A stretch of 64,000 bases of DNA from Galbibacter sp048266365 (GCF_048266365.1 NZ_JBLWZP010000005.1:186001-250000); one strand, 5' to 3'. Numbered from the stretch's first letter, positions 26,821-36,283 are shown. Program-made: numbers and translations. The notes: generated from the letters alone by a model not told the origin.

Positions 26821-27306
26821 ATGATGAAGATTTTTAAATCAATCCTATTGTTGGTAGTACTCGCAACTGTAAGTTCATGCGATGTAGACGACGACAACAC
26901 CAATTTCCATTATGAAACCCTGGAAATTTCAGTCGCAACGCTACCTGAGACATTTGAATACGGGGAAGTTTACACCATTGAATTCAAATACTTAAAACCT
27001 ACAGCCTGTCACTATTATGAAGGTTTTGATTTTCAAAAAACAGAAAAAACCGAGCGAGAAATTTATGCTATTGGAGCTGTTTTAGAACAAGAAGATTGTC
27101 CGACTCTAACTGAAAACAACGTCGGAACTGCCTCATTTGATTTTGAGGTGCGCTACCACGACACCTATACGTTTAAATTTTATCAAGGCGATAATGAAGC
27201 GGGAGAAAAGCAGTATCTTACCATCGAAGTTCCAGTAGTAGTAGATTCTACAAGAACGACAACAATCAAAAAAGCCGAAACTATTAAAACAAGCCAGTAT
27301 TATTAG
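26821..27306 (+). CDS. putative lipoprotein upstream of an ECF sigma factor
   Basis: This 161-residue protein has a lipoprotein signal, MMKIFKSILLLVVLATVSSC, with lipidated Cys20 followed by acidic DVDDDN. The body is beta-rich and carries two further cysteines (TACHYYEG and QEDCPT) that could form a disulfide. No named family is recognised. Its stop codon overlaps the GTG start of the sigma factor by one base, so the two are translationally linked. It may be an envelope sensor or cargo of the sigma pathway, which is inference from position only. Confidence 0.75.
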   Translation: MMKIFKSILLLVVLATVSSCDVDDDNTNFHYETLEISVATLPETFEYGEVYTIEFKYLKPTACHYYEGFDFQKTEKTEREIYAIGAVLEQEDCPTLTENNVGTASFDFEVRYHDTYTFKFYQGDNEAGEKQYLTIEVPVVVDSTRTTTIKKAETIKTSQYY

Positions 27307-27848
27307 TGAGTTTAGAAGAACTCATAGCACAATGTAAGGCACAGGATAGAAAGGCACAAGAAAAATTATATAAGCTATTTAGCCGCAAACTTTATAGCAT
27401 TTGCCTTAAATATTCTCGTAATGCTACCGAGGCGGAAGATAATCTGCACGATAGCTTTATGACCATTTTTGAAAAAATAAACGGCTATAGTTTTAAGGGA
27501 TCCTTCGAAGGTTGGATCAAAAGAATTACCGTAAATACGGTATTACAAAAATACAGAAAACAAGGTGCTTTTGACGACCTTCCATACAATCTGGAAGAGG
27601 ACATCAATGTATCTACGGAGGATCAACAAGAGTACAGTCTGGAATATTTGCTGGGTATTATACAAAGTTTACCAGACAGATACAGACTGACCTTTAACCT
27701 CTATGTTCTTGATGGTTATTCGCATAAGGAAATTGCGGCCATGTTGGATATTAGTGAAGGGACCTCTAAATCGAATCTCGCTAGAGCCAAAATGGCTCTA
27801 AGAAACAAAATTGAAGGAAAGGAAAACAACAGGGTGCATACAATCTAG
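27306..27848 (+). CDS. ECF-type RNA polymerase sigma-70 factor
   Basis: This 180-residue sigma factor has only regions 2 and 4. Region 2 covers RKLYSICLKYSRNATEAEDNLHDSF (quoted in part). Region 4 has LPDRYRLTFNLYVLDGYSHKEIAAML and the helix-turn-helix ISEGTSKSNLARAK. It starts at GTG, overlapping the stop of the upstream lipoprotein. No classical anti-sigma gene is adjacent, but the next gene has an anti-sigma-like arrangement at its N-terminus. Target promoters are unknown. Confidence 0.92.
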   Translation: MSLEELIAQCKAQDRKAQEKLYKLFSRKLYSICLKYSRNATEAEDNLHDSFMTIFEKINGYSFKGSFEGWIKRITVNTVLQKYRKQGAFDDLPYNLEEDINVSTEDQQEYSLEYLLGIIQSLPDRYRLTFNLYVLDGYSHKEIAAMLDISEGTSKSNLARAKMALRNKIEGKENNRVHTI

Positions 27849-27871
27849 ATACCCACTATGTAGGTAGTAAA

Positions 27872-29389
27872 ATGGAGGAAAGAAAAAATATAGAACGCTT
27901 TTTTCAGGAAAAGTTTAAAAACTTTGAGGAGACTCCCCCGGAACACATCTGGGAGAACATCGACCAGTCCTTAAGCAAAAAAGGCAATAATAGAAGAGTG
28001 ATTCCGCTATGGTGGAAGATCGCAGGGGCTGCTGCATTACTGGCAGGTATCCTATGGACTGGTAATTTTATGTTTAGCCCAGAACCCTCCAATAGCATCC
28101 AAGGTATTACAGGAACCAAAGCTACCGATAGCATCAATGTTGACACTGTGCCACAAGAATCTGTGGTTTCCACCGATAAAAACGAGAATCCAGACACTAC
28201 AACTCCATTAAGTACTAAAAACAATACAAATTCAAACCCTGAAAGTGATCCGCATCCAACACAAGCCAGCGATAATATACAAGTAGCAGCAAAGGAAAAA
28301 GGAAAAAGCCACAACACCAGAGGCGCCAACGATCAAGTTACTAAGAATAAGGATTTCGTTGAAATTGAAGCGCCCAAAAACGATGCCATCGCTAAAGTTG
28401 AGCAAACGGATGTAGCTAAAGTAAAGAAGGACATTAGTATTCCTACAGCTAACGATCCGGCAACAACTAAAAACGGAATACCATTAGATGATGCTATCGA
28501 TAAACAACAAGCGCTAGCAGAAAACAATATACAGGCAAACGACACGCTTCAAGATAACTCGGGTAAACCGTCCTTGTTAGAGGCGATTGATGCTATGGAA
28601 AAAGAAAACCAAAAAGCATTAGCCTCTAATGACGATAGCCAAAAAAATCTACGTTGGTCAGTACAACCTAATGTGGCGCCGGTGTATTATAACACTTTAA
28701 GCAAAGGGTCGCCATTAAGTCAGCAATTTGCAGAAAACTCAAAACAAGGTGATGTTACCATTAGTTTTGGGGTTAATATTGCCTATCAAATAAGCAAACG
28801 ACTCAGTGTTCGCTCAGGTTTAAACACCGTGAATATGGGATACGCTACAGATGGTATAGAATTTGGACCTGCAATAAGCAGTACTCAGCAACATCAACTC
28901 AATGTACGATTCAATTCCAATTCCCCATCTGGAGTACAACAACAGCCCAATATCGCATTGTCTGATGGCAAAACACCACTATATAACCCGGATAGTGAAC
29001 TACAAGCACGATCTGAGAAAACCTATCAAGGTAGTATCAATCAAAAATTAGGCTATTTAGAAGTGCCAGTAGAATTAAAATACCGATTGGTTGATAAAAA
29101 AATTGGTGTCAATATTATTGGAGGATTTAGCTCCTTATTCTTGACAGACAACAAAGTAACAATCAGCAGTGATAACCATTTGAAATCAGAAGTTGGAGAA
29201 GCCAGTAATTTAAACGACACGAGTTTCAGTACCAATATTGGGCTCGGATTGGATTACCAATTCTCAGATAAGTTACTTTTCAACATAGAACCAATGTTCA
29301 AATATCAAATGGGAACCTTCTCCTCTGATGATGGTGGATTTTCGCCATATATGCTAGGTGTTTATACGGGTTTAAGCTTTAGCTTCTAG
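27872..29389 (+). CDS. membrane-anchored outer-membrane beta-barrel-like protein of the ECF operon
   Basis: This 505-residue protein has a hydrophilic, presumably cytoplasmic N-terminus (1-45, with the EETPPEHIWENIDQSL motif common in Bacteroidota ECF operons). A single membrane helix follows at about 46-67. A long low-complexity linker rich in Asn, Asp, Thr and Lys spans about 70-255. The C-terminal 240 residues resemble a porin-family/PorT-like outer-membrane beta-barrel, ending in Phe as barrel proteins do (GVYTGLSFSF). It may couple an envelope signal to the sigma factor. That role is inferred. Confidence 0.75.
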   Translation: MEERKNIERFFQEKFKNFEETPPEHIWENIDQSLSKKGNNRRVIPLWWKIAGAAALLAGILWTGNFMFSPEPSNSIQGITGTKATDSINVDTVPQESVVSTDKNENPDTTTPLSTKNNTNSNPESDPHPTQASDNIQVAAKEKGKSHNTRGANDQVTKNKDFVEIEAPKNDAIAKVEQTDVAKVKKDISIPTANDPATTKNGIPLDDAIDKQQALAENNIQANDTLQDNSGKPSLLEAIDAMEKENQKALASNDDSQKNLRWSVQPNVAPVYYNTLSKGSPLSQQFAENSKQGDVTISFGVNIAYQISKRLSVRSGLNTVNMGYATDGIEFGPAISSTQQHQLNVRFNSNSPSGVQQQPNIALSDGKTPLYNPDSELQARSEKTYQGSINQKLGYLEVPVELKYRLVDKKIGVNIIGGFSSLFLTDNKVTISSDNHLKSEVGEASNLNDTSFSTNIGLGLDYQFSDKLLFNIEPMFKYQMGTFSSDDGGFSPYMLGVYTGLSFSF

Positions 29390-29401
29390 AAATCCAATCA
29401 A

Positions 29402-30145
29402 TTAACTTTGGTACTTTTTTAAAACCAACAGAATCTGTTCCCTGGTGCTTTGCCTTAAAGACTCTGTTTGTTTCACATCCAGGCCTTGGGTTTGGATAAA
29501 AGGCAATACCACAGCCCTCATTTTCCCGGGGCATCCACTGAAGTTATATGAAAAGCGCTTTTTATTGTCCAAAAAGGCTATGGGAACTATGGGTATTTGA
29601 TGCGCCAATGCCAGTTTGAATGCACCGTCTTTAAAAGTATCCAGTAGAATAGCATTATCATCCGGAACTCCACCTTCCGGAAAAATACAAATACTCAAGC
29701 CCTGGCCTAGTCTTCGCTGTGCTCTTTTGTATACCAAAGTTCTACTCTGAGCAGAACTTCTGTCCACAAGAATGCAGACCCTCTTATAGAAAAATCCAAA
29801 AAGAGGAATTTTAGCCAATTCTTGCTTGCCTACAAAAACGAATGGATTTTTGGACACCTTCAACATCATCATGATGTCCATCATAGAGGTGTGATTCCCA
29901 ACAAGCATATAGCTCTTACCCTTCTCCAAGGATTCTTGGTGTTGCACTTTAGGTCTATAAAACATACCGTACAGTATAATGTTAGCCCATATGTTTCTTG
30001 CAACCCAGAAAAACTGCGGATAGAAACGCTCGCTAGAGGTAAATAAAAGAAGTATTGGGAATAATATAATGATCGGTATACCCACCAATATATAAAACCA
30101 TATCCTATACAATAACTGTAAAGTAGCGAACAGAAATTTAATCAT
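29402..30145 (-). CDS. 1-acyl-sn-glycerol-3-phosphate acyltransferase (PlsC family)
   Basis: The enzyme acylates lysophosphatidic acid to phosphatidic acid in membrane lipid synthesis. The 247-residue protein has N-terminal hydrophobic helices (about 5-38). The HX4D catalytic motif is NHTSMMD, with His85 and Asp90. The substrate-binding motif FPEGG follows near residue 155. It is convergent with the ECF operon and divergent from trpS. The family call is firm, but lyso-ornithine or other acyl acceptors cannot be excluded. Confidence 0.9.
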   Translation of the reverse strand: MIKFLFATLQLLYRIWFYILVGIPIIILFPILLLFTSSERFYPQFFWVARNIWANIILYGMFYRPKVQHQESLEKGKSYMLVGNHTSMMDIMMMLKVSKNPFVFVGKQELAKIPLFGFFYKRVCILVDRSSAQSRTLVYKRAQRRLGQGLSICIFPEGGVPDDNAILLDTFKDGAFKLALAHQIPIVPIAFLDNKKRFSYNFSGCPGKMRAVVLPFIQTQGLDVKQTESLRQSTREQILLVLKKYQS

Positions 30146-30149
30146 GCTC

Positions 30150-30157
30150 CAAAAGTA
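30150..30157 (-). promoter_or_regulatory. predicted -7 element (TACTTTTG) of the plsC-family gene
   Basis: This is a minus-strand match to TAnnTTTG only four bases from the start codon, suggesting a leaderless transcript. Confidence 0.5.
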
Positions 30158-30189
30158 AACATTTGTTATTTACTTTTTACAAAACATCC

Positions 30190-30197
30190 TACCTTTG
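30190..30197 (+). promoter_or_regulatory. predicted -7 element (TACCTTTG) of trpS
   Basis: This plus-strand match to TAnnTTTG implies a leader of about 105 nt before the trpS start, longer than most leaders in this window. No T-box or Trp-codon leader peptide was recognised in it. Confidence 0.45.
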
Positions 30198-30310
30198 TAG
30201 GGTGATTAAACAGGGAGCTATAGTTCGTACAATCGTTTGAATTACAAAGCGAGTTGTAGACCCAAAACTGTTATTATCGCATTTACGATTTTTATAAAAG
30301 CATTTACATA

Positions 30311-31279
30311 ATGGCAAGAATACTTACTGGAATACAAAGTACTGGTACGCCCCATTTAGGAAATCTACTTGGTGCAATCATACCTGCAATAGAACTAGCA
30401 CAACAAGCGCAGAACGATTCTTTTCTATTTATAGCAGACATGCATTCCTTGACTCAGATTAAAGACGCAGCAACTCTAAAGGCAAACACCTATGGTGTGG
30501 CAGCAGCTTGGTTGGCCTGTGGGTTAGATATTGAAAAAGTGGTCTTCTACAGACAAAGTGATGTTCCACAGACTACTGAGCTCACCTGGTATTTAAGTTG
30601 TTATTTTCCGTTCCAACGGCTCACCTTGGCGCATTCATTTAAGGACAAAGCTGATCGTTTGGAAGATGTGAATGCTGGTTTATTTACCTACCCCATGCTT
30701 ATGGCAGCCGACATTTTGCTTTATGACGCAGAAATCGTTCCAGTGGGTAAGGATCAAATGCAACATATTGAAATTACCCGAGATGTAGCCTCTAGAATCA
30801 ATACGCAACTAGGGGAAATCTTTGTGATTCCTGAGGGAAATGTACAGGAAGAGACACAATATATTCCAGGTACTGATGGACACAAGATGAGTAAGTCTAG
30901 AAATAATACCATCAACATTTTCTTAGCAGACAAAGCTTTACGCAAACAAGTCATGAGCATAGAAACCGATAGCACCCCATTAGAAGAACCAAAGGATCCG
31001 GATAATTGTAATGTATTCGGCATATATAAGCTATTGGCTACCACGGAGCAATGCCAACAATTACGTGAAAAATACTTGGCCGGAGGTTTTGGTTATGGAC
31101 ATGCCAAGCAGGAGTTGTACGAACTCATCATTGATAAGTTTAAAACTCCAAGAGAAAAATTTAATTACTACATGAACAACTTGGAAGAAATCGACGATGC
31201 GTTAGCCATTGGTGCTGAAAAAGCAAAATTGGTTGCCGACCAGGTTTTGACTCGAGTTCGATCTCATATTGGCTACTAG
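30311..31279 (+). CDS. trpS: tryptophan--tRNA ligase
   Basis: TrpS charges tRNA-Trp with tryptophan. The 322-residue class I synthetase has the HIGH-type motif TGTPHLGN (11-18), the KMSKS motif at residues 192-196, and the family segment PVGKDQMQHIEITRD between them. Length and motif spacing are standard. It is preceded by a leader of about 100 nt and stands as a single gene. Confidence 0.97.
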   Translation: MARILTGIQSTGTPHLGNLLGAIIPAIELAQQAQNDSFLFIADMHSLTQIKDAATLKANTYGVAAAWLACGLDIEKVVFYRQSDVPQTTELTWYLSCYFPFQRLTLAHSFKDKADRLEDVNAGLFTYPMLMAADILLYDAEIVPVGKDQMQHIEITRDVASRINTQLGEIFVIPEGNVQEETQYIPGTDGHKMSKSRNNTINIFLADKALRKQVMSIETDSTPLEEPKDPDNCNVFGIYKLLATTEQCQQLREKYLAGGFGYGHAKQELYELIIDKFKTPREKFNYYMNNLEEIDDALAIGAEKAKLVADQVLTRVRSHIGY

Positions 31280-31500
31280 GTATTTCAAAATACTTATCAA
31301 CCAATAAGTTGTCCATTTATTTAAATTAAAAACTTGCTAAAAACCTGGCTCATAGCGCATTATTTATAGCGATATTAAATAGTGCCCTAACCTTATGAAC
31401 TTGAAGTAACTAGGGAAATTGCAAGAAAAAAAATAAGAGTTGTTAATAAATTTAGGGTAGTATCTATCCAAAACATCCAATTTTTTTACATCTTTGTGTT

Positions 31501-32448
31501 ATGCGAATTGAAAATTACATCAGCGATTTATTATACAGATACCAGTGTGTTATAGTACCTGGTTTTGGAGCTTTCTTAACCCAATACCAAAATGCCAAGG
31601 TCCACGGAACAACCAATGCATTCTATCCACCTTCAAAATCTGTTTCATTTAATGAGCAATTACAATCTAATGATGGCCTTTTAACGAACTATTTGGCTGA
31701 TGTTTTAAAAATCTCCTACGAAGAAGCTTCTAAAAAATTGAATACGGCAGTAAACAATTGGAAAGCTGCACTTCAAAATGAAGAAAAAATCGAACTCAAC
31801 GGAATTGGAAACTTGTGGCTCAATGAGGAAGGAAAATTATTATTCCAACCTTCATACCACATCAATTACCTAACAGATTCATTTGGTCTTTCATCCTTTG
31901 TTTCTCCAGCAATTAGCCGAGAAGAAATGAAGAAAGAGATTGTGGAATTAGAAGAAAAAGTTCCAATCGCATTCACTCCCGAAAGAAGAAAAAGTCCTTC
32001 GTATTTAAAATATGCGGCCGTAGCACTATTAGCCCTATCCGTAGGGACAGTGGGTTACCGCTATATGAATCAACAAGGTCTAGAGAACATGCAAATGCTG
32101 CAAACCCAGGCACAACAGCAGGTTGAAAAAAACATCCAACAGGCCACCTTTTTTGACTCAAGTCCACTCGAAATGCCGTCAGTTACATTGACGGTGAAAA
32201 AAGAACCACTGAAGTACCACATTATCGCAGGTGCTTTTAGAGTTGAGGAAAATGCGGATAAAAAAGTCGCACAACTTCAAGATCAAGGTTATAAAGCATC
32301 CCGTATTGGTAAAAACAAATATGGTCTTCACCAAGTTACTTACGCTAGCTTCTCTACCGTTCCGGAAGCATTGGAATATTTGAGAACTATTAAACGTACT
32401 GTAGCTTCTGAAGCTTGGTTGTTAGTGGATGAGTTAGAGCAAAACTAG
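31501..32448 (+). CDS. HU-CCDC81 and SPOR domain-containing protein
   Basis: This 315-residue protein has an N-terminal HU-like domain of the CCDC81/SPOR-associated type (about 1-115; IENYISDLLYRYQCVIVPGFGAF). One membrane helix follows at about 165-182. A periplasmic SPOR domain (about 235-312; KYHIIAGAFRVEENADKKV) should bind glycan strands stripped of peptides at the division septum. The fusion is common in Bacteroidota. It may link the nucleoid or a cytoplasmic partner with the dividing cell wall, which is inference from the domains. Confidence 0.88.
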   Translation: MRIENYISDLLYRYQCVIVPGFGAFLTQYQNAKVHGTTNAFYPPSKSVSFNEQLQSNDGLLTNYLADVLKISYEEASKKLNTAVNNWKAALQNEEKIELNGIGNLWLNEEGKLLFQPSYHINYLTDSFGLSSFVSPAISREEMKKEIVELEEKVPIAFTPERRKSPSYLKYAAVALLALSVGTVGYRYMNQQGLENMQMLQTQAQQQVEKNIQQATFFDSSPLEMPSVTLTVKKEPLKYHIIAGAFRVEENADKKVAQLQDQGYKASRIGKNKYGLHQVTYASFSTVPEALEYLRTIKRTVASEAWLLVDELEQN

Positions 32449-32580
32449 TTCTAGAAAAAATCACCAAAAGCATTTAAGTGTATTAACCCTTTCCTCTTCT
32501 AGGATATAGGCCATTTCTATGATTCCCATATTTTTAAATTTATGGCACTTCTCTCCAAGTCTATATCTTAAAATATTCTG

Positions 32581-32588
32581 TATATTTG
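32581..32588 (+). promoter_or_regulatory. predicted -7 element (TATATTTG) of the secreted esterase gene
   Basis: This is a plus-strand match to TAnnTTTG, 22 bp upstream of the start codon. Confidence 0.5.
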
Positions 32589-32610
32589 TGTACAACCAAT
32601 TTAACTATTC

Positions 32611-33633
32611 ATGAAAAACATTTTTTATCTTCTCTTATTCTGTCTACCTCTAATTTCCAACGGACAAAACAATATTCCTGATAACTACACCCTACATTCT
32701 GACGTTTTATGGGCATCGCCAAAAGGTTACGACCTCAGCATGGATATCTATTCTCCAACCAATGCACATCAAAGCTATCCTGTCCTGATTATTTATCACG
32801 GTGGCGGTTGGCTTATCAACGATAAATCCATTATGGATCAGATGGCTCAATACATTGCTTCGAATTCTAACTATGTAGTTTGTAATGTTGATTATCGCCT
32901 TTTAACGGCCAATGACAACACCACGAACATGAATGAGATTATTGAAGACGCTATGGGCGCAGTGTTATGGGTAAAGGAACATATTTCTGAGTATAAAGGT
33001 AATCCAGATAAAATAGCTGTTACCGGAGATAGTGCCGGAGGACAACTTGCTGCCATGGTGGTCAATGCCGGACAAACACTCTCAGCACAAGGCCTTAGTG
33101 GGAAACCCATTGGTTTCACCCCTACATTTATGCCAGAAAACAAAAACATTGAGCAATTGATCACTAGCAAAGCTTTGGACATACAGGCCGCTATTTTAAG
33201 TTATCCGGCAGTTGATATTTATGCCTCTGCCGTAGCTGGTTTCGAGAAAGAAGCTAACTTTTTTTGGCAAATGGGTGGCGCAAAAGCACGTTCGTTATTT
33301 GGCGGTGAAATAAGCCCAAGCTCAAACCCAGAATACTATAAACTGTCCTCTCCTATTTATACCGTACCAAAAGCGAGTGACAGAAAACTTCCACCACAAT
33401 TTGTTCATGTGGGGACTGAGGATAAAACAACAACACCTACCTCAATAAAGACTTATGTTGATTCTTTAAAGCAAAATGGCCAATACGTGGAATACTGGGA
33501 GTATCAGGGAAGAAATCATGCATACTTAGATTCCGGAAGCAATGCGTTTTTGGGCAATACATTTGAGAAGGATGCGATTACGCCTATCAAAAAGATTATA
33601 GCCTTTTTGGATAGTGTATTCTATGATAAATAA
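32611..33633 (+). CDS. secreted alpha/beta-fold hydrolase (HGGG esterase type)
   Basis: This 340-residue protein has a cleavable signal peptide (MKNIFYLLLFCLPLISNG, then Q). It carries the hormone-sensitive-lipase-type oxyanion motif HGGG at 63-66. The nucleophile is Ser141 in GDSAGG, and the histidine is in GRNHAYLD near the C-terminus. These are traits of carboxylesterases and carbohydrate or xylan esterases. It acts in the periplasm or outside. A related enzyme occurs at about 54-55 kb. The substrate is unknown. Confidence 0.85.
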   Translation: MKNIFYLLLFCLPLISNGQNNIPDNYTLHSDVLWASPKGYDLSMDIYSPTNAHQSYPVLIIYHGGGWLINDKSIMDQMAQYIASNSNYVVCNVDYRLLTANDNTTNMNEIIEDAMGAVLWVKEHISEYKGNPDKIAVTGDSAGGQLAAMVVNAGQTLSAQGLSGKPIGFTPTFMPENKNIEQLITSKALDIQAAILSYPAVDIYASAVAGFEKEANFFWQMGGAKARSLFGGEISPSSNPEYYKLSSPIYTVPKASDRKLPPQFVHVGTEDKTTTPTSIKTYVDSLKQNGQYVEYWEYQGRNHAYLDSGSNAFLGNTFEKDAITPIKKIIAFLDSVFYDK

Positions 33634-33689
33634 TCAAAGAATCATCCAATTTTATTGGTTAAATTTTATATAATTCAAAGAAATGCAGA

Positions 33690-33697
33690 TATCTTTG
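33690..33697 (+). promoter_or_regulatory. predicted -7 element (TATCTTTG) of the thioesterase gene
   Basis: This is a plus-strand match to TAnnTTTG, 19 bp before the start codon. Confidence 0.45.
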
Positions 33698-33716
33698 CAC
33701 GAAATATAAATCAAAC

Positions 33717-34235
33717 ATGCAAGCGAAGACACCTAAAGAATCTCGAACCATTATGACGGATTTAGTTTTACCTAGTGAAACAAATCCACTAAACAACCTT
33801 TTTGGTGGAGAACTCTTGGCCCGAATGGATCGTGCAGCTAGCATATCCGCTCGAAGACACTCCAGAAGAGTTACAGTAACAGCCTCCGTGAACCACGTGG
33901 CCTTTAACCGAGCCATTCCTTTAGGTAGTGTAGTCACCGTTGAAGCATGTGTCTCCAGGGCCTTTAAAAGCTCTATGGAAATTTATATCGATGTTTGGAT
34001 TGAGGATAGAGAAAACGGACATAAGTCCAAAGCAAATGAAGCTATATACACCTTTGTCGCTGTTGATGACACTGGCAAGCCAGTAACTGTTCCGGCAATT
34101 ATTCCTGAAACAGATCTGGAAAAAGAACGCTTTGAAGCAGCACTAAGAAGAAAACAACTCAGTCTTGTACTAGCTGGTAAAATGAAAGCAAAAGACGCTA
34201 CAGAACTCAAAGCACTTTTCATAAACGCAAATTAA
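33717..34235 (+). CDS. acyl-CoA thioesterase (hotdog fold)
   Basis: This 172-residue protein hydrolyses acyl-CoA thioesters. It has the hotdog-fold acyl-CoA hydrolase pattern of the YciA/BFIT type. An early catalytic region reads LPSETNPLNNLFGGELLARMD (quoted in part), with the Asn and Gly positions typical of the family. NHVAFNRAIPLGSVV follows. The C-terminal tail is helical and basic. It stands alone, convergent with the EnvC-like gene. Confidence 0.9.
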   Translation: MQAKTPKESRTIMTDLVLPSETNPLNNLFGGELLARMDRAASISARRHSRRVTVTASVNHVAFNRAIPLGSVVTVEACVSRAFKSSMEIYIDVWIEDRENGHKSKANEAIYTFVAVDDTGKPVTVPAIIPETDLEKERFEAALRRKQLSLVLAGKMKAKDATELKALFINAN

Positions 34236-34247
34236 TCTAACGCTTGA

Positions 34248-35498
34248 TTACATTCTGTAGATCCAATTGGCAGGATTGTCTGTTTTGGTGTTGTTGTATA
34301 TCATGAACTTCAATACAGTCTCATTGGAACTAGGGCTGGTAAATACCTCTCCTAGTTCTTGTTTCGTGGTGACATTATCTCCTTCACTCACATAAACTTT
34401 ACTAAGATTATTATACACCGAAATGTAGTTACCATGCTGAACAAGCACGGCTTTATTTCCTCCTTTAATGGCTTGTACAGCGATAACTTTCCCCTTGTAA
34501 ATCGCACGCGCCTTAGAACCGGACTCAGTTGCAATACGCACACCGTTACTTTGAATGGTCACTGACCTCACAATAGGGTGTGGTTGTTTCCCATACCGCA
34601 TCTTAATGATCCCTTTTTCTACCGGCCAGGGTAGTTTCCCTTTATTAGATTTAAAGTCTGCATCTATTAATTTGGCTTCAGCAGTTAAGGCAAAATTTGA
34701 AGACTTAGAAGCTGCTTCTCTCTTTTCAACGGTAGTTTCTTTATTACTAGCATTGGCCTTTGCAATAGCCTCACGAATCAATTTATCGATCTGTCGATCA
34801 ATGGCGTCAGATTCTCTTTGACGATCTCTAATCTGAGTAGCATATTCACTTTCCTTGGCCTTGATACTAGAGATCAATCCTTTCTGGGTGTTCAATTCAC
34901 GTTGCAGCGATTCTTGCTCTTTTCTGTTTTCTACAATTAGGGACTCTTTCTCTTCTCTTTGTACCACCAAACCTTGATTGAGCTCCTGCAACTCTGTCGT
35001 CTTACTCTGAATTTGGCTAGCCTGATCCTTTCTGAATTTGGTATATTGCTTCATGTATTGAATCCGTTTATAGGCCTGCAAGAAGTCCTCAGAAGATAGT
35101 AGAAACATAATACGGCTTTGTTGGGATTTGCTTCGGTAGGATTTTTTGATCATTTCCGCATAATCTGCCTTGAGTTCCTTTAAGTCATCTCTAAGTTTAG
35201 AGATCTTATTGATATTATTGTTTATTTGACGGCTCAACAGATTGGTTTGGTCGTTGGTAACTTTAATCAGTTCTTTACGCATACGTATTTTGCGATCCAA
35301 GTCCTCCACATCTTCCAATACGGTGGTTTTTTCTTTCTTCTTCTGGGAAAGCAATCTGTTAAATCTGGAAATCTCGTCTTGTAGTCGTTCTTTTCGAGCT
35401 TCTAATTCTAATTGTTCCTCAGATTGACCAAATGTACATGGAGCACTAAATAAGCTCAGTAAAACGACTCCTATGATTAAATAAACCTGTTTACTCAT
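34248..35498 (-). CDS. EnvC-like murein hydrolase activator (degenerate LytM/M23 domain)
   Basis: This 416-residue exported protein has a signal peptide (1-24) and a long coiled coil (about 25-250). The C-terminal LytM-type domain spans about 290-416. The metal ligands of active M23 peptidases are missing. The usual GxDI reads GVRI, the YxHL histidine is replaced (YNNLS), and the terminal HLHF is LKFMIY. This is the pattern of EnvC-type activators of amidases rather than of an endopeptidase. It overlaps the DUF4292 gene by four bases and ends the envelope cluster. Confidence 0.88.
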   Translation of the reverse strand: MSKQVYLIIGVVLLSLFSAPCTFGQSEEQLELEARKERLQDEISRFNRLLSQKKKEKTTVLEDVEDLDRKIRMRKELIKVTNDQTNLLSRQINNNINKISKLRDDLKELKADYAEMIKKSYRSKSQQSRIMFLLSSEDFLQAYKRIQYMKQYTKFRKDQASQIQSKTTELQELNQGLVVQREEKESLIVENRKEQESLQRELNTQKGLISSIKAKESEYATQIRDRQRESDAIDRQIDKLIREAIAKANASNKETTVEKREAASKSSNFALTAEAKLIDADFKSNKGKLPWPVEKGIIKMRYGKQPHPIVRSVTIQSNGVRIATESGSKARAIYKGKVIAVQAIKGGNKAVLVQHGNYISVYNNLSKVYVSEGDNVTTKQELGEVFTSPSSNETVLKFMIYNNTKTDNPANWIYRM

Positions 35499-36283
35499 AT
35501 GGCTTCAAGTTCAACGGGTTTAAATCCGCTTGGAATACTGAATGGAAAATTGAGCGCTTTGTCAAAGACCACATTATTGTATTCAATGTCGATTTGATTC
35601 ATATGTTTCTTATCCGTGGTCTTAATCTCAATCTGATTCGGCAATATCTTTCCAGATACCTTTTGATAATTTTTATACATAATACTCAACATCCTCAGTG
35701 CCGAAGGCTGAGAAATTTGTTGAAGTGTCATTTTAAAATTAGAAGGCTCTAATAAAAACAATGTCTTATAAATATCCGATTGTCTGATAGGCTTAAGCTG
35801 ATATTGATCACTTACAGTGGCAGCGTAGTACTTCTGATCTCTAAGGTCTATGATAGCCTGGCCTAGCAGTAAATTTTGAACCATCTGAAAATTGAGTTTT
35901 GTTCCAAGTAATTCTTCAAGGTAAGAATAATCACCATCAAAATAAGTGTTGTCCAATTTATTATAAAATTGAACCCGGTCAGGTGTGATCATAATTTTAA
36001 TCACGGAAAGCGGTGCACTCAACCAAATGACTTCATCCTTTTTCATTCGCAAGCTAACAGTTACACCCTGGGAGCTTTCGCCATCTGAATAATTAATCTT
36101 TACTCTTCCGGACATGGTTTTAAATTCCAAATCGTTATCGTAGTGATTATCGATAATGCGCTGAGATCGTAAATCACTTTTAACTTCGCCACCTACCAGT
36201 ACATTTTTAGATTTACAAGCTGAATTTACCAGAATGAGCACCACGACTCCAGTGTAACCTAATACTTTCAAAAATTTCTTCAT
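35495..36283 (-). CDS. DUF4292 lipoprotein
   Basis: This 262-residue protein has a lipoprotein signal ending in ILVNSAC (lipidated Cys23). The beta-rich body fits DUF4292, which has a LolA/LppX-like flavour: long beta strands with lipid-carrier-type motifs such as FKTMSGRVKINYSD and MKKDEVIWLSAPL. It lies between a TPR protein and the EnvC-like gene in a conserved Flavobacteriaceae order. A role in moving or binding lipid at the outer membrane is possible but unproven. Confidence 0.85.
   Translation of the reverse strand: MKKFLKVLGYTGVVVLILVNSACKSKNVLVGGEVKSDLRSQRIIDNHYDNDLEFKTMSGRVKINYSDGESSQGVTVSLRMKKDEVIWLSAPLSVIKIMITPDRVQFYNKLDNTYFDGDYSYLEELLGTKLNFQMVQNLLLGQAIIDLRDQKYYAATVSDQYQLKPIRQSDIYKTLFLLEPSNFKMTLQQISQPSALRMLSIMYKNYQKVSGKILPNQIEIKTTDKKHMNQIDIEYNNVVFDKALNFPFSIPSGFKPVELEAI

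Noticed and set aside
30198..30310. Possible T-box or Trp leader peptide before trpS.
   Set aside because: No T-box sequence, no Trp codon run and no terminator/antiterminator pair were recognised.
32449..32610. Minus-strand frame of about 40 codons ending ...NTLKCFW in the gap before the secreted esterase gene.
   Set aside because: It has no good start, overlaps the esterase promoter and shows no recognisable domain; chance is likelier.
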